Position numbers and translations under genes: made by a program. Source: Epichloe hybrida (lineage: Eukaryota > Ascomycota > Sordariomycetes > Hypocreales > Clavicipitaceae). Taken from it: 64,000 nt of DNA. Below the pieces are notes generated by a model. That model searched no databases and was not told where the DNA came from. It worked only from the letters and a program-made list of their open reading frames with translations. The DNA lies in the NCBI GenBank assembly GCA_019022495.1, contig JAFEKR010000016.1, forward strand, positions 310,001 to 374,000. The letters run 5' to 3'. This document shows positions 35,346 through 45,953 of the stretch, in pieces (the stretch's first letter is position 1; each line of letters begins with the position of its first letter).

Positions 35346-36188
35346 GATGCTCGGGACTTGATGAGAAGGATTATGTCTAACATGGTGTATTGCACGAAGC
35401 AACGCGGTACGTTTACAGCTCTTCCATATGCATCGGACATACGGAGTACATGCAGTGTCTCTACCCTCTAGATGGCGGGGTAATAATCGTATGTTTCCCG
35501 TACATGATCAGAAGCCCGAGTGGTCAACAATGGCAATGGGCTGATAATTTCGGGGCTGCATGGGCAACGAAGAGTTGAGCACCCAAGGGCACCCGAGACT
35601 TCTCATGTAGATCCCCGCTGTTCGTTGTCACGCCATCCCGAATTATACAGGCATGCCAGACGTCAGCTGCCACGGGACACTGCTCCGTAAAACGGCCCGT
35701 GACGGCCAACACGTAAACATGCAGTACATGCAGTGATTTTTTAGCCATGTGGTAATAATTAGGCCTAGCACGGAAGAGGTACCCACGCACGCAAATTTAC
35801 AAGGGGAGCGGCCTCCTGTAGTTTATGTATTCTATGCCATTCTATTGAATGTGCCCACGAGAGGGAAAACGCGTTCTTAGGCTTCTTTAAGAGAATATAC
35901 AGCTTCTATAACGGCCTATAGTAATTCCACAAAGTAGACTAGCTAGTTCCTGTGCCCTAAGAATCACAGGAGGTCACTTATCTTATAAAATTGCGTGTAA
36001 AGATATCTCTTCTGTTTTGGGCCTAGACACTACTACATGATTGAAAGTTCACAAATACCACGTGTTTGCATTAACGGCCCCGCAGCCGCTATCTTATCGC
36101 ACTCAAACTCAAACCTCCGACCAACTTGCAACGACAACGACAACGTCCCTCTGGCAGTGCAGCATCGTGAGATGCTTCAGCCACCATA
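35346..36188. other. Intergenic, divergent promoter region
   Basis: It lies between the divergently transcribed deaminase-like and J-protein genes. Positions 35820-36010 are AT-richer and may be a transposon scrap; TCCTGTGCC...AATCACAGGA near 35946-35972 is an imperfect inverted pair. Short ORFs here have no recognisable content. Confidence 0.4.
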
Positions 36189-37344
36189 ATGTCCGCGCTC
36201 CTCTCCCTAATAGGCTGGTCATTCCTCCCCAAGGTATGAACCCCCCCCCCCCGGTGCCATCCATCTTCCTTCCAAACCCACCAAAAAGGACTGACCGACC
36301 TTCTCCATCCAGCTCGCCTCCTCCTGGGTCCAAGCAATCTACTACGGCGTCACCATCCGCGCCGGCGACCCCAAGCCACAGCCCGGATCGCCCCAACACG
36401 CCCGCCACCGCCGACGAATCCAAATGCTCGTCATAACAGCGTACCTCCTCTACACCGTCTACGAAGCAGACCACGACATCCGCCGCCTCTCTTCCTACCA
36501 CGCCGACCTCGGCGTGCCCGTCGCCGCCACAGACCGCGAGATCAAGTCCCGCTTCCGCCGCCTCGCCGCCCTCCACCACCCCGACAAGACAGGCGTCGGC
36601 GGCGGCGGCGACGGCGCCTACTTCATCCACCTCAAGCTCGCGAGCGACACCCTCCAGGATGCCGTCAAGAGGTTCGTCTACGAGCGCTTCGGCGACGCAA
36701 TGGCCTCGTGCGAAAAGTGTAGCACCCTGCGGGACCACGTCGCCAGGGGCGTCCTGCACACCATCCTGCCGTACTACGGCGTCGCCGCCGCCATGGTCTA
36801 CGGCCTGGGCCTGTTCGGGTACATGGAGTTTGGCAAGTTCTACAGATGGCTCATTCTCATGACGCTGTGTCTCTTCGAGGTCCACACCGTTACGCGGCCC
36901 GGGTTCCCGCCCTTGCTGACCTTGGTCAACGGCGTCGTCACGACGGTCACTTCGCGGCCGCCCTACCTGCCGTTCCAGCTCATTGCGCTTTTGAGGAAAC
37001 TCACATTGACCGTGTGCATTGCCCTGTCGCAGATTGGCCCCCTGCTGGTGCCGGATTCCAGGACGAGGAAGGCGCCGGCCGAGGACAATGAGAAGGCTGT
37101 TCGGGAGAGGCTCGTGGTGCTGGAGGCCGTGTCCAAGCAGCTGGATGCTGATGCCGTTCGCTTGGTGGAAATGGAGGTTGCCCCGTTCAAGGGCGACCCG
37201 GCGAGCATCAGCCACCTCGGGGGCCAGATGCGGGAGTGGCTCGTGCAAAATACCATTCGGGCGGATCCCTTGGTTAAAGATACCCTGGGAACGTCCTTGA
37301 AGAGAAGAAAAGATGCCCCGGCTGGAGCAAGAGGGAATCGATGA
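36189..37344 (+). CDS. Membrane-anchored J-domain (DnaJ/Hsp40) protein, 2 exons
   Basis: Exon 1 (36189-36233) encodes MSALLSLIGWSFLPK; the intron 36234-36312 (GTATGA...CAG) contains a run of 12 or more C; exon 2 is 36313-37344. The protein has 358 residues. The N-terminus has two hydrophobic stretches (about 5-30 and 55-72), then a J domain (about 80-150) with the Hsp70-activating HPD in LAALHHPDKTG, then two or more membrane segments around residues 165-230. A charged C-terminal tail follows. The layout is that of conserved fungal ER-membrane J proteins, which recruit an Hsp70 to the membrane; the compartment is inferred. The gene converges with the MFS gene 256 bp away. A 425-residue open frame on the opposite strand is a GC-rich shadow. 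Confidence 0.88.
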
Positions 37345-37600
37345 CGGGGAGGCATTGTATTTGCAGACGAGGGCTTGCATGGACAAGACGGGTATGCTTC
37401 TATCAAGAATTTACGAAAGCGGCGTATTCAAGTGCTGTAGAAAGCAGAATACAAGAATCATTCATCAAGCTGTGTGCCTATTCCTGGTCATTATGATACA
37501 CTGCATTATTCAATGTGGCCTGTTCCAGTGACATTACTTGTGAAAGTCGCGCAGCGATTGTTTCTCCCTCCTCCGTTGGGCAATGGGCATAAATAATGTG

Positions 37601-39367
37601 TTACAGCCTCTGCGCACCTCTCGTCTCGATCGGAATCAAACACATGCCCACGAAAGCAGACAGAATCAACGCTGCCGACATGTAGATTGGAATTGTTGCA
37701 CCGTCTCCAGGTATATTTGCGGCCAATATCGGCGCCATCAAACCAGTCACCCGGTTCAAAAAACTCGCTACGCCAGTACCTGCACCTCTCACGGGAGCAG
37801 GGAAAATCTCAGGGGTAAATGCATACAAGACGCCATACATGATATTCTGTGAAAACGCGGCTCCGCACGAGAATGCCAGCTGGGCGGTGGGCGTGGTTCC
37901 AAGCTTGACAAACAGGAAGAGAAAAATGGCAGACAAAAGAGTCGAGCCCGCGAGAGTGCCTCGACGGCCCAAAAAGGGTGACGGAGAGTCAACAAGATAT
38001 GCGGCGAGGAGGCTGCCGGGGACACCCATGACGGATGTGATGGCGTAATTTCGATATGTCTCATTCGAAATGGCAGAGGTTTCCGACGGGAGTTCTTTGC
38101 CATCATTGGTGCCGTGACTGCGAGAAAAGTATTGTGGGAGGAAAGCGTTGAAGAGGGGATAACCCATGCCAATGCTTGCCCAGCAAAACCAAATGAGACA
38201 CGTGGCCGTGCCAAGAGTCTTGGCCTGGAAGAGGGGTTCAAGTCTTTTGCCCGAGAAACTCTTGAGTTTTTCTATCAAGGCGTTGTTCGAGTCGCGCTGT
38301 GCAGTCAGAGGCGGACCCGAGGGTGCGGATGCATTGTACTCCTCGGCAGCAACCTGGTCGAGAATGTCACTCGTGAGCCATGTTTTGACATGATTCTTGT
38401 GAGCAATGCCGTGCACCACCGCAACGGCCTCGTCTTGGCGACCCTGGTTGAGGAGGAACTTGGGGGATTCGAAAAGACGAAAGATGAAGAATCGAATGAC
38501 AAACATGGCAAATGTGACAACACCAATAGACACAATGAAGTATCTCCAGCCTTGATTGGTGGGAAATTTGGTAATGAAGTACCAGGCGGCCAGAGATGAG
38601 ATCAACTGTCCGATCGGCCACCACACCGAAAGTAATGTGAGGAGGGAACTCGACGCATCAGGCAAGAATTCGAGAAACAATGCTCCGTCCACGGGCAAGC
38701 TTCCACCCACACCGAACCCCAATGCCGCAAATAAGACACAGACACCTCCCCAAGTTGGCGCATATGCTGAACTGACGCCAAAAATGCTGGTGATGAGCAA
38801 AGTGAAATTGAAAGCAAGGCGGCGACCGAAAAAATCAGACCCAATACCCCACGTGAAGCTTCCCAAAGACAAGCCCACGAAACAGGCGCTCGTAGTGTAT
38901 CTGACAAGCTTCTCCGAGATGCCAAATTCAGCGGATAACGATGGAAGAGTAAGAGAGACACCCTGCAGCCAAAGATTATCGGCAAACCACCCGAAACCAC
39001 AAAGAACGAACAATTGCCAATTGTATCTTCCCATGCCGATGTCGCCAATGGCCTTGTTTATCAGCTTCGATTTGATCTCGTATTCGGTCCAGTGACCCCT
39101 GCGACCCTGCCTCATTTCTATTCGCAAGCCATCGATGGTGTATTCGGCCGCGTCCATCTGCAGCATTCCCTCTGTCTCGCTGTCCTCGTTCTTCCCCTCG
39201 ACAGCGTGTTCGACATCATCACCACGGTCGTCACTTCGAGGTTCGAATTCACTTCTACCGGAGCGAGCGGAAACACCGTGAAGATGGGCTTTCTCCAAAG
39301 GAACTAGGACTCCAGCGTAGTCATCGACAGATTCGACACGTCTGCCTATTTTCCAAGGCAGCCTCAT
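37601..39367 (-). CDS. MFS transporter (SV2/organic-anion or sugar-like)
   Basis: A single exon encodes 588 residues. About 110 cytosolic residues precede twelve predicted membrane helices in two bundles. The classical MFS loop 2-3 signature is present as GIGSDFFGRR, and FESPKFLLNQGR in the middle loop resembles the PESPR[WF]L element of the sugar-porter/SV2 group. A cytosolic loop (about 330-390) separates the halves, and SPFLGRRG marks the second half signature. The ATG at 39367 is the first in frame. The likely role is proton-coupled uptake or export at the plasma membrane; the substrate cannot be predicted. Its long acidic N-terminus is unusual for a plain sugar porter. Its 3' end faces the J-protein gene. 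Confidence 0.9.
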   Translation of the reverse strand: MRLPWKIGRRVESVDDYAGVLVPLEKAHLHGVSARSGRSEFEPRSDDRGDDVEHAVEGKNEDSETEGMLQMDAAEYTIDGLRIEMRQGRRGHWTEYEIKSKLINKAIGDIGMGRYNWQLFVLCGFGWFADNLWLQGVSLTLPSLSAEFGISEKLVRYTTSACFVGLSLGSFTWGIGSDFFGRRLAFNFTLLITSIFGVSSAYAPTWGGVCVLFAALGFGVGGSLPVDGALFLEFLPDASSSLLTLLSVWWPIGQLISSLAAWYFITKFPTNQGWRYFIVSIGVVTFAMFVIRFFIFRLFESPKFLLNQGRQDEAVAVVHGIAHKNHVKTWLTSDILDQVAAEEYNASAPSGPPLTAQRDSNNALIEKLKSFSGKRLEPLFQAKTLGTATCLIWFCWASIGMGYPLFNAFLPQYFSRSHGTNDGKELPSETSAISNETYRNYAITSVMGVPGSLLAAYLVDSPSPFLGRRGTLAGSTLLSAIFLFLFVKLGTTPTAQLAFSCGAAFSQNIMYGVLYAFTPEIFPAPVRGAGTGVASFLNRVTGLMAPILAANIPGDGATIPIYMSAALILSAFVGMCLIPIETRGAQRL

Positions 39368-40298
39368 CTTAGATGGCGCGGGGGAGGTCCGACGTTGCGA
39401 TCAAAAGAAGTCATGAATCCAGCTATGGCGCAAGAATGGACGCAAATCGTGGTAAATGCCAATGCACGTGCGTGCACTGCAAATTTTGCGATGTTGATGA
39501 GGTGGACTGTTTGCGTGGCCGGATCCCAAAAGAAGTTTGACGAGTGAACTTGGCGAGACCCTGGAGCTCTAGCAGCTTTGCCGGAACGTTAAAAATGATG
39601 TTGTCCAGGCGAGAGTGATGAGGAGGAATGCAAAAGAGAGCGAGAATCGGGCTGCTCAAAAGGAAGGCCAGCCTGCCAAGCATGAACAAAAAAGGAGTGT
39701 GGTTGACGGAAGGCACAACGGCGATTAGAAGGGAAGGGATAAACACTGAACAGTTACACAAGCCGACTCCAGCGTCGACCAAAGGGATCGGACAAGCCGT
39801 TTTTACTAGCTCTTAGCGGCCCACGCCCACCGCCGTCTTGGCTGTTATTACATATGTATGTATGAATTAATCCGTACATGTACATCGGGCTCCTGTCTCG
39901 ACAATGCGTGCTTCGCATTAGCGCACCGCCAAGTGGATAATTGATAAGGGGTCACAAGGGGCTCTGCGACTTTGACGGGCAGGGGCGGGCAGGGCAGAAC
40001 GGCGGTGTCTCATCTCGTCTTAATTATGTACATATGTACTCTACTCATATCAGGTCACGCCGAATAGGCCAATGTGTGGGTTGCCAAACGAATAGCCCTT
40101 CTGAAAGCGCACTTGCAGACGGCCAGAGTGTTTTTGTTCCAGCCCTCTGTTTGCAAAGATAGCAAAGCAAGAACAAGACCAACTTCAAAACTTCAACAAA
40201 ACGCCTTACTGCCCATGTGCACTGCGACCACTGCGACCTCCTGCTTTCGCTTTCCCTCTCCCCCCACCCTTTTTTGGGAGGACCGAGGAAAGGGACTT
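39368..40298. other. Intergenic, nothing recognised
   Basis: Upstream region of the MFS gene and downstream region of the PC4 gene. Small ORFs on both strands show no family resemblance. ACATATGTA and TGTACATGTACA palindromes near 39848-39886 and 40028-40038 are common in fungal intergenic DNA. Confidence 0.4.
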
Positions 40299-40911
40299 CT
40301 AGTCCTCCTCATCACTCGTTGCGTCAATGTTGGCTTTGGACTGCTTGTTCTTTTCTTTCTTGGCTGGTTTCGCTGGTTCCACTACGGCGCCTGCCAGGCC
40401 CGCGACGTCTTCGACAGCTTGACCCAGCTGTTGAAGGGTGGCGTTGATTGCGGGTGCTGCTTTCAGAAGCGCAGTGTACTGAGCTACGGATAACGAAATG
40501 CCCTACAAGAAGAGTCAGTCAGGTTGATGAACCCTCACACACAGTCTTGACCAAATGTGTTTGAAGGGTGCAAACTATACCTTTTTTCCTGGCAGCATCT
40601 TCCCATCCTTTTCGTAATACTCTCGAATATTAACGAGGCACATGCTCTTGAACTGAGATACACCGACCCGGCGTTTGTTTGACAGCTGTCGAATTCTCAG
40701 TCCCTGTCCGGAGAATTTTCGGGCACGAAATTCGGCAAACGACTCTTATTCGGAAAGTTTCGAGTACACGTACCTCCCAGAAAGGATTGCCGTCATCGTC
40801 TTCGCCGTCGGCTTCGATCCCTTGCTTGCTCTTCCTTGCGACTTTCGGCGAGACCCTCTGGTCCTCGTCGGTGTCTTCGGCAGCACTGCGCTTTCTGGAC
40901 AGTGAAGACAT
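40299..40911 (-). CDS. SUB1: Transcriptional coactivator PC4/SUB1 homologue, 3 exons
   Basis: Exons 40774-40911, 40581-40685 and 40299-40502 join to 148 residues; introns are 40686-40773 (GTACGT...CAG) and 40503-40580 (GTATAG...TAG). The order is a basic, acidic-patch N-terminus (1-40), then the single-stranded-DNA-binding PC4 core beginning [18 protein letters not shown] and continuing with [14 protein letters not shown] and [18 protein letters not shown]. The tail is acidic and lysine-rich, ending S-D-E-E-D. The length fits fungal Sub1/Tsp1 orthologues (nuclear, promoter melting, initiation and genome stability). Both introns lie within the conserved core and were placed by reconstituting it. 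The gene is divergent from the sorting-nexin gene with a 776-bp shared promoter. Confidence 0.9.
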
Positions 40912-41687
40912 TGTCGCTCGCCTTCGGATCGAGGGGCTGTGGGATACGGGATCCTGTTCAGTGGTCCGGATGCGACTGCGTGCGGAAATGTGATGCGCAC
41001 CTTCAAGTCCTGACTGAGGTTGATGGGCAGAAAGCTCCGAGGTGGGCCGTCTCGCATTCCTGAACCTGGACGCGTCGACATGTGTCGCGCTTTTGGAGGA
41101 TTTGCAAACGCCAACTCACGTGATGACACGGATTGCCTCGAGATGACACAAAAATGAATCGCACTGTAGCTAACGCCAAAATGGTTACGATATGGCTTAT
41201 TACAATGAACTAAAGCCAAGTCCTATTCATTTCAGCATTACATGACGGGAAAAGGCTCAGCTTCGTTTACGGGGTGCTGCTACGGGATACTCGATGTACA
41301 CAACGATGACTCCGCAGCACAGTGCGGCGTAATCCGAAAACCAGGGATTAATAATAATAACGGTTGCATTATTACGGATTACGGATTACGGAGTATGTAT
41401 GTAGATATGTAGCAGCGGGGTGCCCCGCTCATCCCCTGATCCACGACCAGGGCAGGGCAACCGGTCTCGAATTTGATACAGTGTCAATTGTCTTTCCCCT
41501 ATGCGCCTCCAAGACGAAGTCGATTTCGCAACATCGTCCTTGGGCTTTTCAACTTGGAAGCTGTATTTGCCCCACAGTCTTCTCCATCTTCCGAAGCATG
41601 ACTATGTCAATATAGACAGTCCACGATATCGCTATTTGTCGAGAATAAGAGCCGTCCCCTCCGGACGGCATTCATCAGCTTCCTCCC
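40912..41687. promoter_or_regulatory. Shared divergent promoter of PC4 and PXA-PX genes
   Basis: No gene content. Near 41370-41392 there are three tandem ATTACGG units; the similar GTCCGTAATCCGTACTCCGT occurs near 62773. Pyrimidine-rich tracts lie close to the 41688 start. Confidence 0.4.
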
Positions 41688-44600
41688 ATGGGCGCAACGA
41701 GCACAGGCGGTGCAACCCAGCCTACCATTTCTCTTGAACCTGCTACCGAGCCCGACAACAAATCCTTCGAGCCTCCGACGAAAGCCAGCCAAGATGCCCA
41801 CAATCCGTCCCTTTGTAAACACGATAGCATTGCTCCCAGCGCTCCGACAGAATCAGCCGAACTGCCGGAAAGGACATCAGCTTTCGCTGCCAAAGCTCTG
41901 AAGTTCGTGTCCGAGGCGGCACCAGCCACACTTGGAGGCATCATAGTTGCATTATCTGCTATAATATATGCTTTCCTGGGAAGGATTGGTCTCTTACTGA
42001 TCGGTGCTGTTGGTGGAGCACTCGCATTCATCTCTCTCGAAGCTCGCAATCCGGGTATCGCTCAAGCTGTACGCGGAGAGAAAGGCCCCGAGGTTCTTGA
42101 AAGAGTGTTCCAAGATTTGAGAACTGCCAAATCAAGAAGCATCAACGTTGATGACGAGGACGCGGACGAGGCTGCGCTCAAGTCTTTCGACGACTTCCGA
42201 CCCGAAACCCGCGATGCCTTGAGCGGGCTCGTTGACGCAATCATACGCGACTATGTCAAGTGGTGGTACAGTCCCATCATACCGGGTGACCACTCATTTC
42301 CACTTGCATGTCGAAAGACGCTGAACTCATACCTTCTCTCCGTATCGAACCGGTTGTCGAAGAAGCGGCCAGCCGACGCGTTTTTGGATCTGCTCACGAA
42401 CAGCTCGTCCATCCTTATTGCACTCCTGTCAGAGCTTGCAGCTGCCTTTGCGGATTTACCCCCCGAGTCGAACATGAATGCTGCCGATGCAGTGTATAAT
42501 TATCTGGCCTCAAATCCCGATTCTCGGTTGGCCAATCTCCTCAACCAGAAGCAACAAGCAGCCAAGTTCAGGATGGTTGCCGAGGATCTTCTGGGGTTCC
42601 TCGACCAAGGCTCTCTGAATTGCGATCCAGCGCGCACATTTTTGCGCGAAGTCCTGGCCAACTCTGTGCTAGAGTTGACACTTCAAACTTGCAGTAAAGC
42701 TGAATGGATCAATGGCTGGATCGTCTACCTTCTGGAGGCCGGCGAACCGGACCTGAACCAAGCAATTGATGTTGGCATGCAAACAGGTCGGGACGCGGGA
42801 TCCAACGTCTTTGCGGACATGGACGGCAACGTAGGCAACATTGGCATTGCAAAGCCTGCAGCAGTCCGTTCAAGCATCGAATTGGATCGCAATCGCCGGA
42901 AAGAATCTCTGGGGCATAGAAAAAAGCTTAGTAGGGCCGATGAGGAATTGGAGGAAGCCATGGAAGAGATGAAGCGAATGAATGCCATGATTGTTCGTGA
43001 TGGCGAAGACAAAGTACGAGAGTCTGTCAATTCTGGCCCATCGGATCGGCCTCCCAAGAGCATGGAGCTGGCATCAGCATGTCCAAAGACGGCCAAGAAA
43101 CCTTTTCCGTCATCATCCGAAGACTCCACAGCCTCTGGTGACTCTGCAGACAAATCCTCAACGAGGGACACGTCTACGGATGGATTTTCTGTCAGAGGTG
43201 AAGCTGAGAATACGCCAGTCACGCCGCGGTCGACTGTTGGATCATCCAGCCAGCCATCCTCACCCCAAGAGTCCGGAGCCCAGCATTTCACAACCTTTGA
43301 TCAGATCGTGCCAGCTGATCAAGCCGACGAAGTAGAAGAGGACGGCCCTAGAAGAGCCCCCTTGACGCTGCACAATGCCTCGTTTACGCTGCACGATGAC
43401 TCCCCTGGCGATAACAACAAGATTCGCACGAAACCGCTTTGGGACTACCTAATCCAAGTCGAACCCTCGTCCTCTGCGCACTCTGGGTGGATGATTGTTC
43501 GACGCTACTCTGACTTTGAAACACTGCATGAGATCATGAGACGAATCGCAACCATCTCTGGAGCCACGGCCTTCACGGAACTGCACAAAGAATTGCCTAG
43601 GTGGAAAATCCACACCAGAGAGTCTCTCAGGGGTGAACTTGAACGGTATCTACGCGATGCGTGTTGGTATCAGTCTTTGGCAGAGAGCGAAGGCATGAAG
43701 CGTTTTCTTGAAAAATCACAAGGTCACACTCACGGCAGTGCCAAGACGTTTGGCTGGGAGACGGTCGGTAAGAACATGCTCGACGTGCTCACCACTGCTC
43801 CCAAAGGCGCCATGGAGGGAGGTAAGACGCTGGTTGGAGGTGTCAGCGGAGTCTTTGGCAATTTCGCCGGCCTTGGTAGGAAATCCACCAGCCAATCTGT
43901 CGACTTGACGCCGTCTTCGAACCGGCTGTCGATAGCAGCATCTCCACGAGTGGATAGCACCCGGTCTCCAACTAGATCGGAACGAGCCAGTTTGGACAGT
44001 CAAAGGTCTTCCATCATTTCTACTCAGCCCGGGAAGATGGCACCGATGTCACGAAGGCCCAGTCACCAGTCTCAAGGCGAACTGGACGCTGAGCTGGGGA
44101 GGACTGGACGCAGTGCCGAGCGAATGGAAGCCGGATCGGCGCCAGCAAGTGCACGACCTAGCATGGAGCACAGCCGGGCGTCGAGCTTGGCCGCTCTTCG
44201 CTCGCCATCGACGGTCAGTTTGGACTTGACCAAGCTACCCCCGCCGCCAGATGACATGCCGAGTGACGACGAATTTGCGAATGGCGAAGAATCGCAGTCG
44301 AGACAAAACGAAATTTACCAAACAATTCGAGGCATGCCGAGCAGTGCGAGTGCTCCGTCACTGCCGATTGCGAATGGCGCCAAGAAGCCAATTGCGAAGG
44401 CCGCGAAGGCCGCGAAGGCCGCGAAGCAGTATGCGCCGTTGTCTGAGCAGGAAACGGCAGTTGCGGTCGAGCTTCTATTTGCTGTGATCAATGAGATGTA
44501 CACGCTATCATCAGCCTGGAACATTCGCCGAACACTCCTGACGGCAGCCAAGTCATTCCTCCTGCGACCGGGCAATCCATCGCTGCTCACGGTTCAGTCT

Positions 44601-44930
44601 CTGATCCAGTCGTCCGTGCTTGACGCGGCCACGTCTGATTCGGGCATCGCAGCGCAACTGCGCAGGCTCCGGGAGAACACGATGCCGACTGAACAAGAGA
44701 GGGCAGCATGGCCGGCAGACATGACGACGGATGAAAAGGAGAAGCTCGCCGTCAAGGCGCGCAAACTCCTGATCCAGAGCGGTGTGCCGGCGGCACTGAT
44801 GGGGGTCATGGGCCAAGCGGCAACCGGCGAGGCTCTGGGCAGGGTATTCGACTGCCTGCAGATCGAGGAGGTGGCTCGCGGCTTGGTATTCGGACTCCTC
44901 CTGCAGGCTGTGAGGATTGTGACGCACTGA
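41688..44930 (+). CDS. PXA-PX-nexin_C sorting nexin (Mdm1/SNX13-SNX25 type)
   Basis: One 1,080-residue exon. After a disordered start there is a paired hydrophobic hairpin (about 75-115, GGIIVALSAIIYAFLG and LLLIGAVGGALAFISLEA) that suits ER insertion. A PXA domain follows (about 170-360), then a serine-rich linker with a coiled-coil-like stretch (about 405-435), and a PX domain (about 550-677) with the phosphoinositide-binding RRYSDF motif. A disordered Ser/Pro-rich part (690-915) contains an Ala-Lys repeat near 905. A nexin_C domain (about 917-1050) closes the protein. There is no RGS domain, as in yeast Mdm1. Inferred role: lipid-droplet/ER-vacuole contact tethering or endosomal trafficking. 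The single exon and clean frame make the model firm. Confidence 0.9.
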   Translation: MGATSTGGATQPTISLEPATEPDNKSFEPPTKASQDAHNPSLCKHDSIAPSAPTESAELPERTSAFAAKALKFVSEAAPATLGGIIVALSAIIYAFLGRIGLLLIGAVGGALAFISLEARNPGIAQAVRGEKGPEVLERVFQDLRTAKSRSINVDDEDADEAALKSFDDFRPETRDALSGLVDAIIRDYVKWWYSPIIPGDHSFPLACRKTLNSYLLSVSNRLSKKRPADAFLDLLTNSSSILIALLSELAAAFADLPPESNMNAADAVYNYLASNPDSRLANLLNQKQQAAKFRMVAEDLLGFLDQGSLNCDPARTFLREVLANSVLELTLQTCSKAEWINGWIVYLLEAGEPDLNQAIDVGMQTGRDAGSNVFADMDGNVGNIGIAKPAAVRSSIELDRNRRKESLGHRKKLSRADEELEEAMEEMKRMNAMIVRDGEDKVRESVNSGPSDRPPKSMELASACPKTAKKPFPSSSEDSTASGDSADKSSTRDTSTDGFSVRGEAENTPVTPRSTVGSSSQPSSPQESGAQHFTTFDQIVPADQADEVEEDGPRRAPLTLHNASFTLHDDSPGDNNKIRTKPLWDYLIQVEPSSSAHSGWMIVRRYSDFETLHEIMRRIATISGATAFTELHKELPRWKIHTRESLRGELERYLRDACWYQSLAESEGMKRFLEKSQGHTHGSAKTFGWETVGKNMLDVLTTAPKGAMEGGKTLVGGVSGVFGNFAGLGRKSTSQSVDLTPSSNRLSIAASPRVDSTRSPTRSERASLDSQRSSIISTQPGKMAPMSRRPSHQSQGELDAELGRTGRSAERMEAGSAPASARPSMEHSRASSLAALRSPSTVSLDLTKLPPPPDDMPSDDEFANGEESQSRQNEIYQTIRGMPSSASAPSLPIANGAKKPIAKAAKAAKAAKQYAPLSEQETAVAVELLFAVINEMYTLSSAWNIRRTLLTAAKSFLLRPGNPSLLTVQSLIQSSVLDAATSDSGIAAQLRRLRENTMPTEQERAAWPADMTTDEKEKLAVKARKLLIQSGVPAALMGVMGQAATGEALGRVFDCLQIEEVARGLVFGLLLQAVRIVTH

Positions 44931-45953
44931 TTCCACTGCAGAGGTGGCATGGTTCCAATAACGGCAGTCTGATGTAACGAATGGCATGGATATCAATGGA
45001 AGATGACGGTAGTGGTAGTTAAATCTTGCTTTTCTCTCCAGCCCACACTTATTTATTTTCGTGGGCAGCACAGCGAGCTTTTGCTTATCCACTGCCATGA
45101 CGAATACCAGACGCATGGTCCTTTTGGAAGAATCTGTCGGCACAGTGCTCATCTTGACCCGTTTGTCACTATACGCAAGTACAGTGGCCGCGGACAGCAA
45201 CTTAGAGATGGGAATGATAATATACATCCCGGCCGTGCACACGCCTGTGATAATTTCATGATTTTAAAGCGTACTATAGCGATAGTATATACGGATCCTC
45301 TATTCCGTCTTAGTCTATTATCATTAACAGATCCATCTTTACTGAGTCATCGATACATCGGCGGATGACGCACGTGCATCAACACCTGGTCGGCGGGCAA
45401 CATCCTGATTGTTGGAAACCTGATGAAAACATTGCATCGTGTTACATGACTAAACAGTTGTACCGTCGTCCAACTTAATGGAAATAATTACGTGAGAATG
45501 ATGAGTGTCCCGCCGTTGACGCCAAATGGGCCGTTTATCATGCCATGTGCCTGGCGTTGAAACCTAATACAGGCCTATAGTTACTAATAGTAAAAAGGTA
45601 TTAAAGCCTCGTCTTCGACGGCATGCAAAAATCGCTGGTAAACTAGTGAGAATACCCCCTGCAGCAGACATCAAATTCAATGGAACAGCCCGTACGTGAA
45701 GAGAAGAAAAGAAGATCCGCCATCGTACACAGATATGGAAGAGACACGGAGAATGAAGAGGGTGGGCAAGATGGAATGAGATAAAGAGTGCGCAGGCAGC
45801 GTTTATGCACATGACATTGGACAAGGTCAATGGGTATCGAAAAGACTGCGAGTACATGGGATTTCCGCCGGTGAATGCAAAACTCAAGGTCAGAACCCCA
45901 TCACGACGTCATTGTAGGTTCGATGACGTTTGGGGTAGTTGTCAAGATTATCA
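44931..45953. other. Convergent 3' intergenic region
   Basis: It lies between the ends of the sorting-nexin gene and the Uds1 gene. Two AT-rich patches (45240-45330, 45560-45610) resemble RIP scraps. No coding content recognised. Confidence 0.4.

Noticed and set aside
36109..37386. 425-codon ORF on minus
   Set aside because: Antisense shadow of the J-domain gene, caused by GC-rich third positions; composition is Gly/Asp/Glu/Val-rich and meaningless.
38114..39095. ORFs of 161 and 179 codons on plus
   Set aside because: Antisense to the clear MFS transporter frame.
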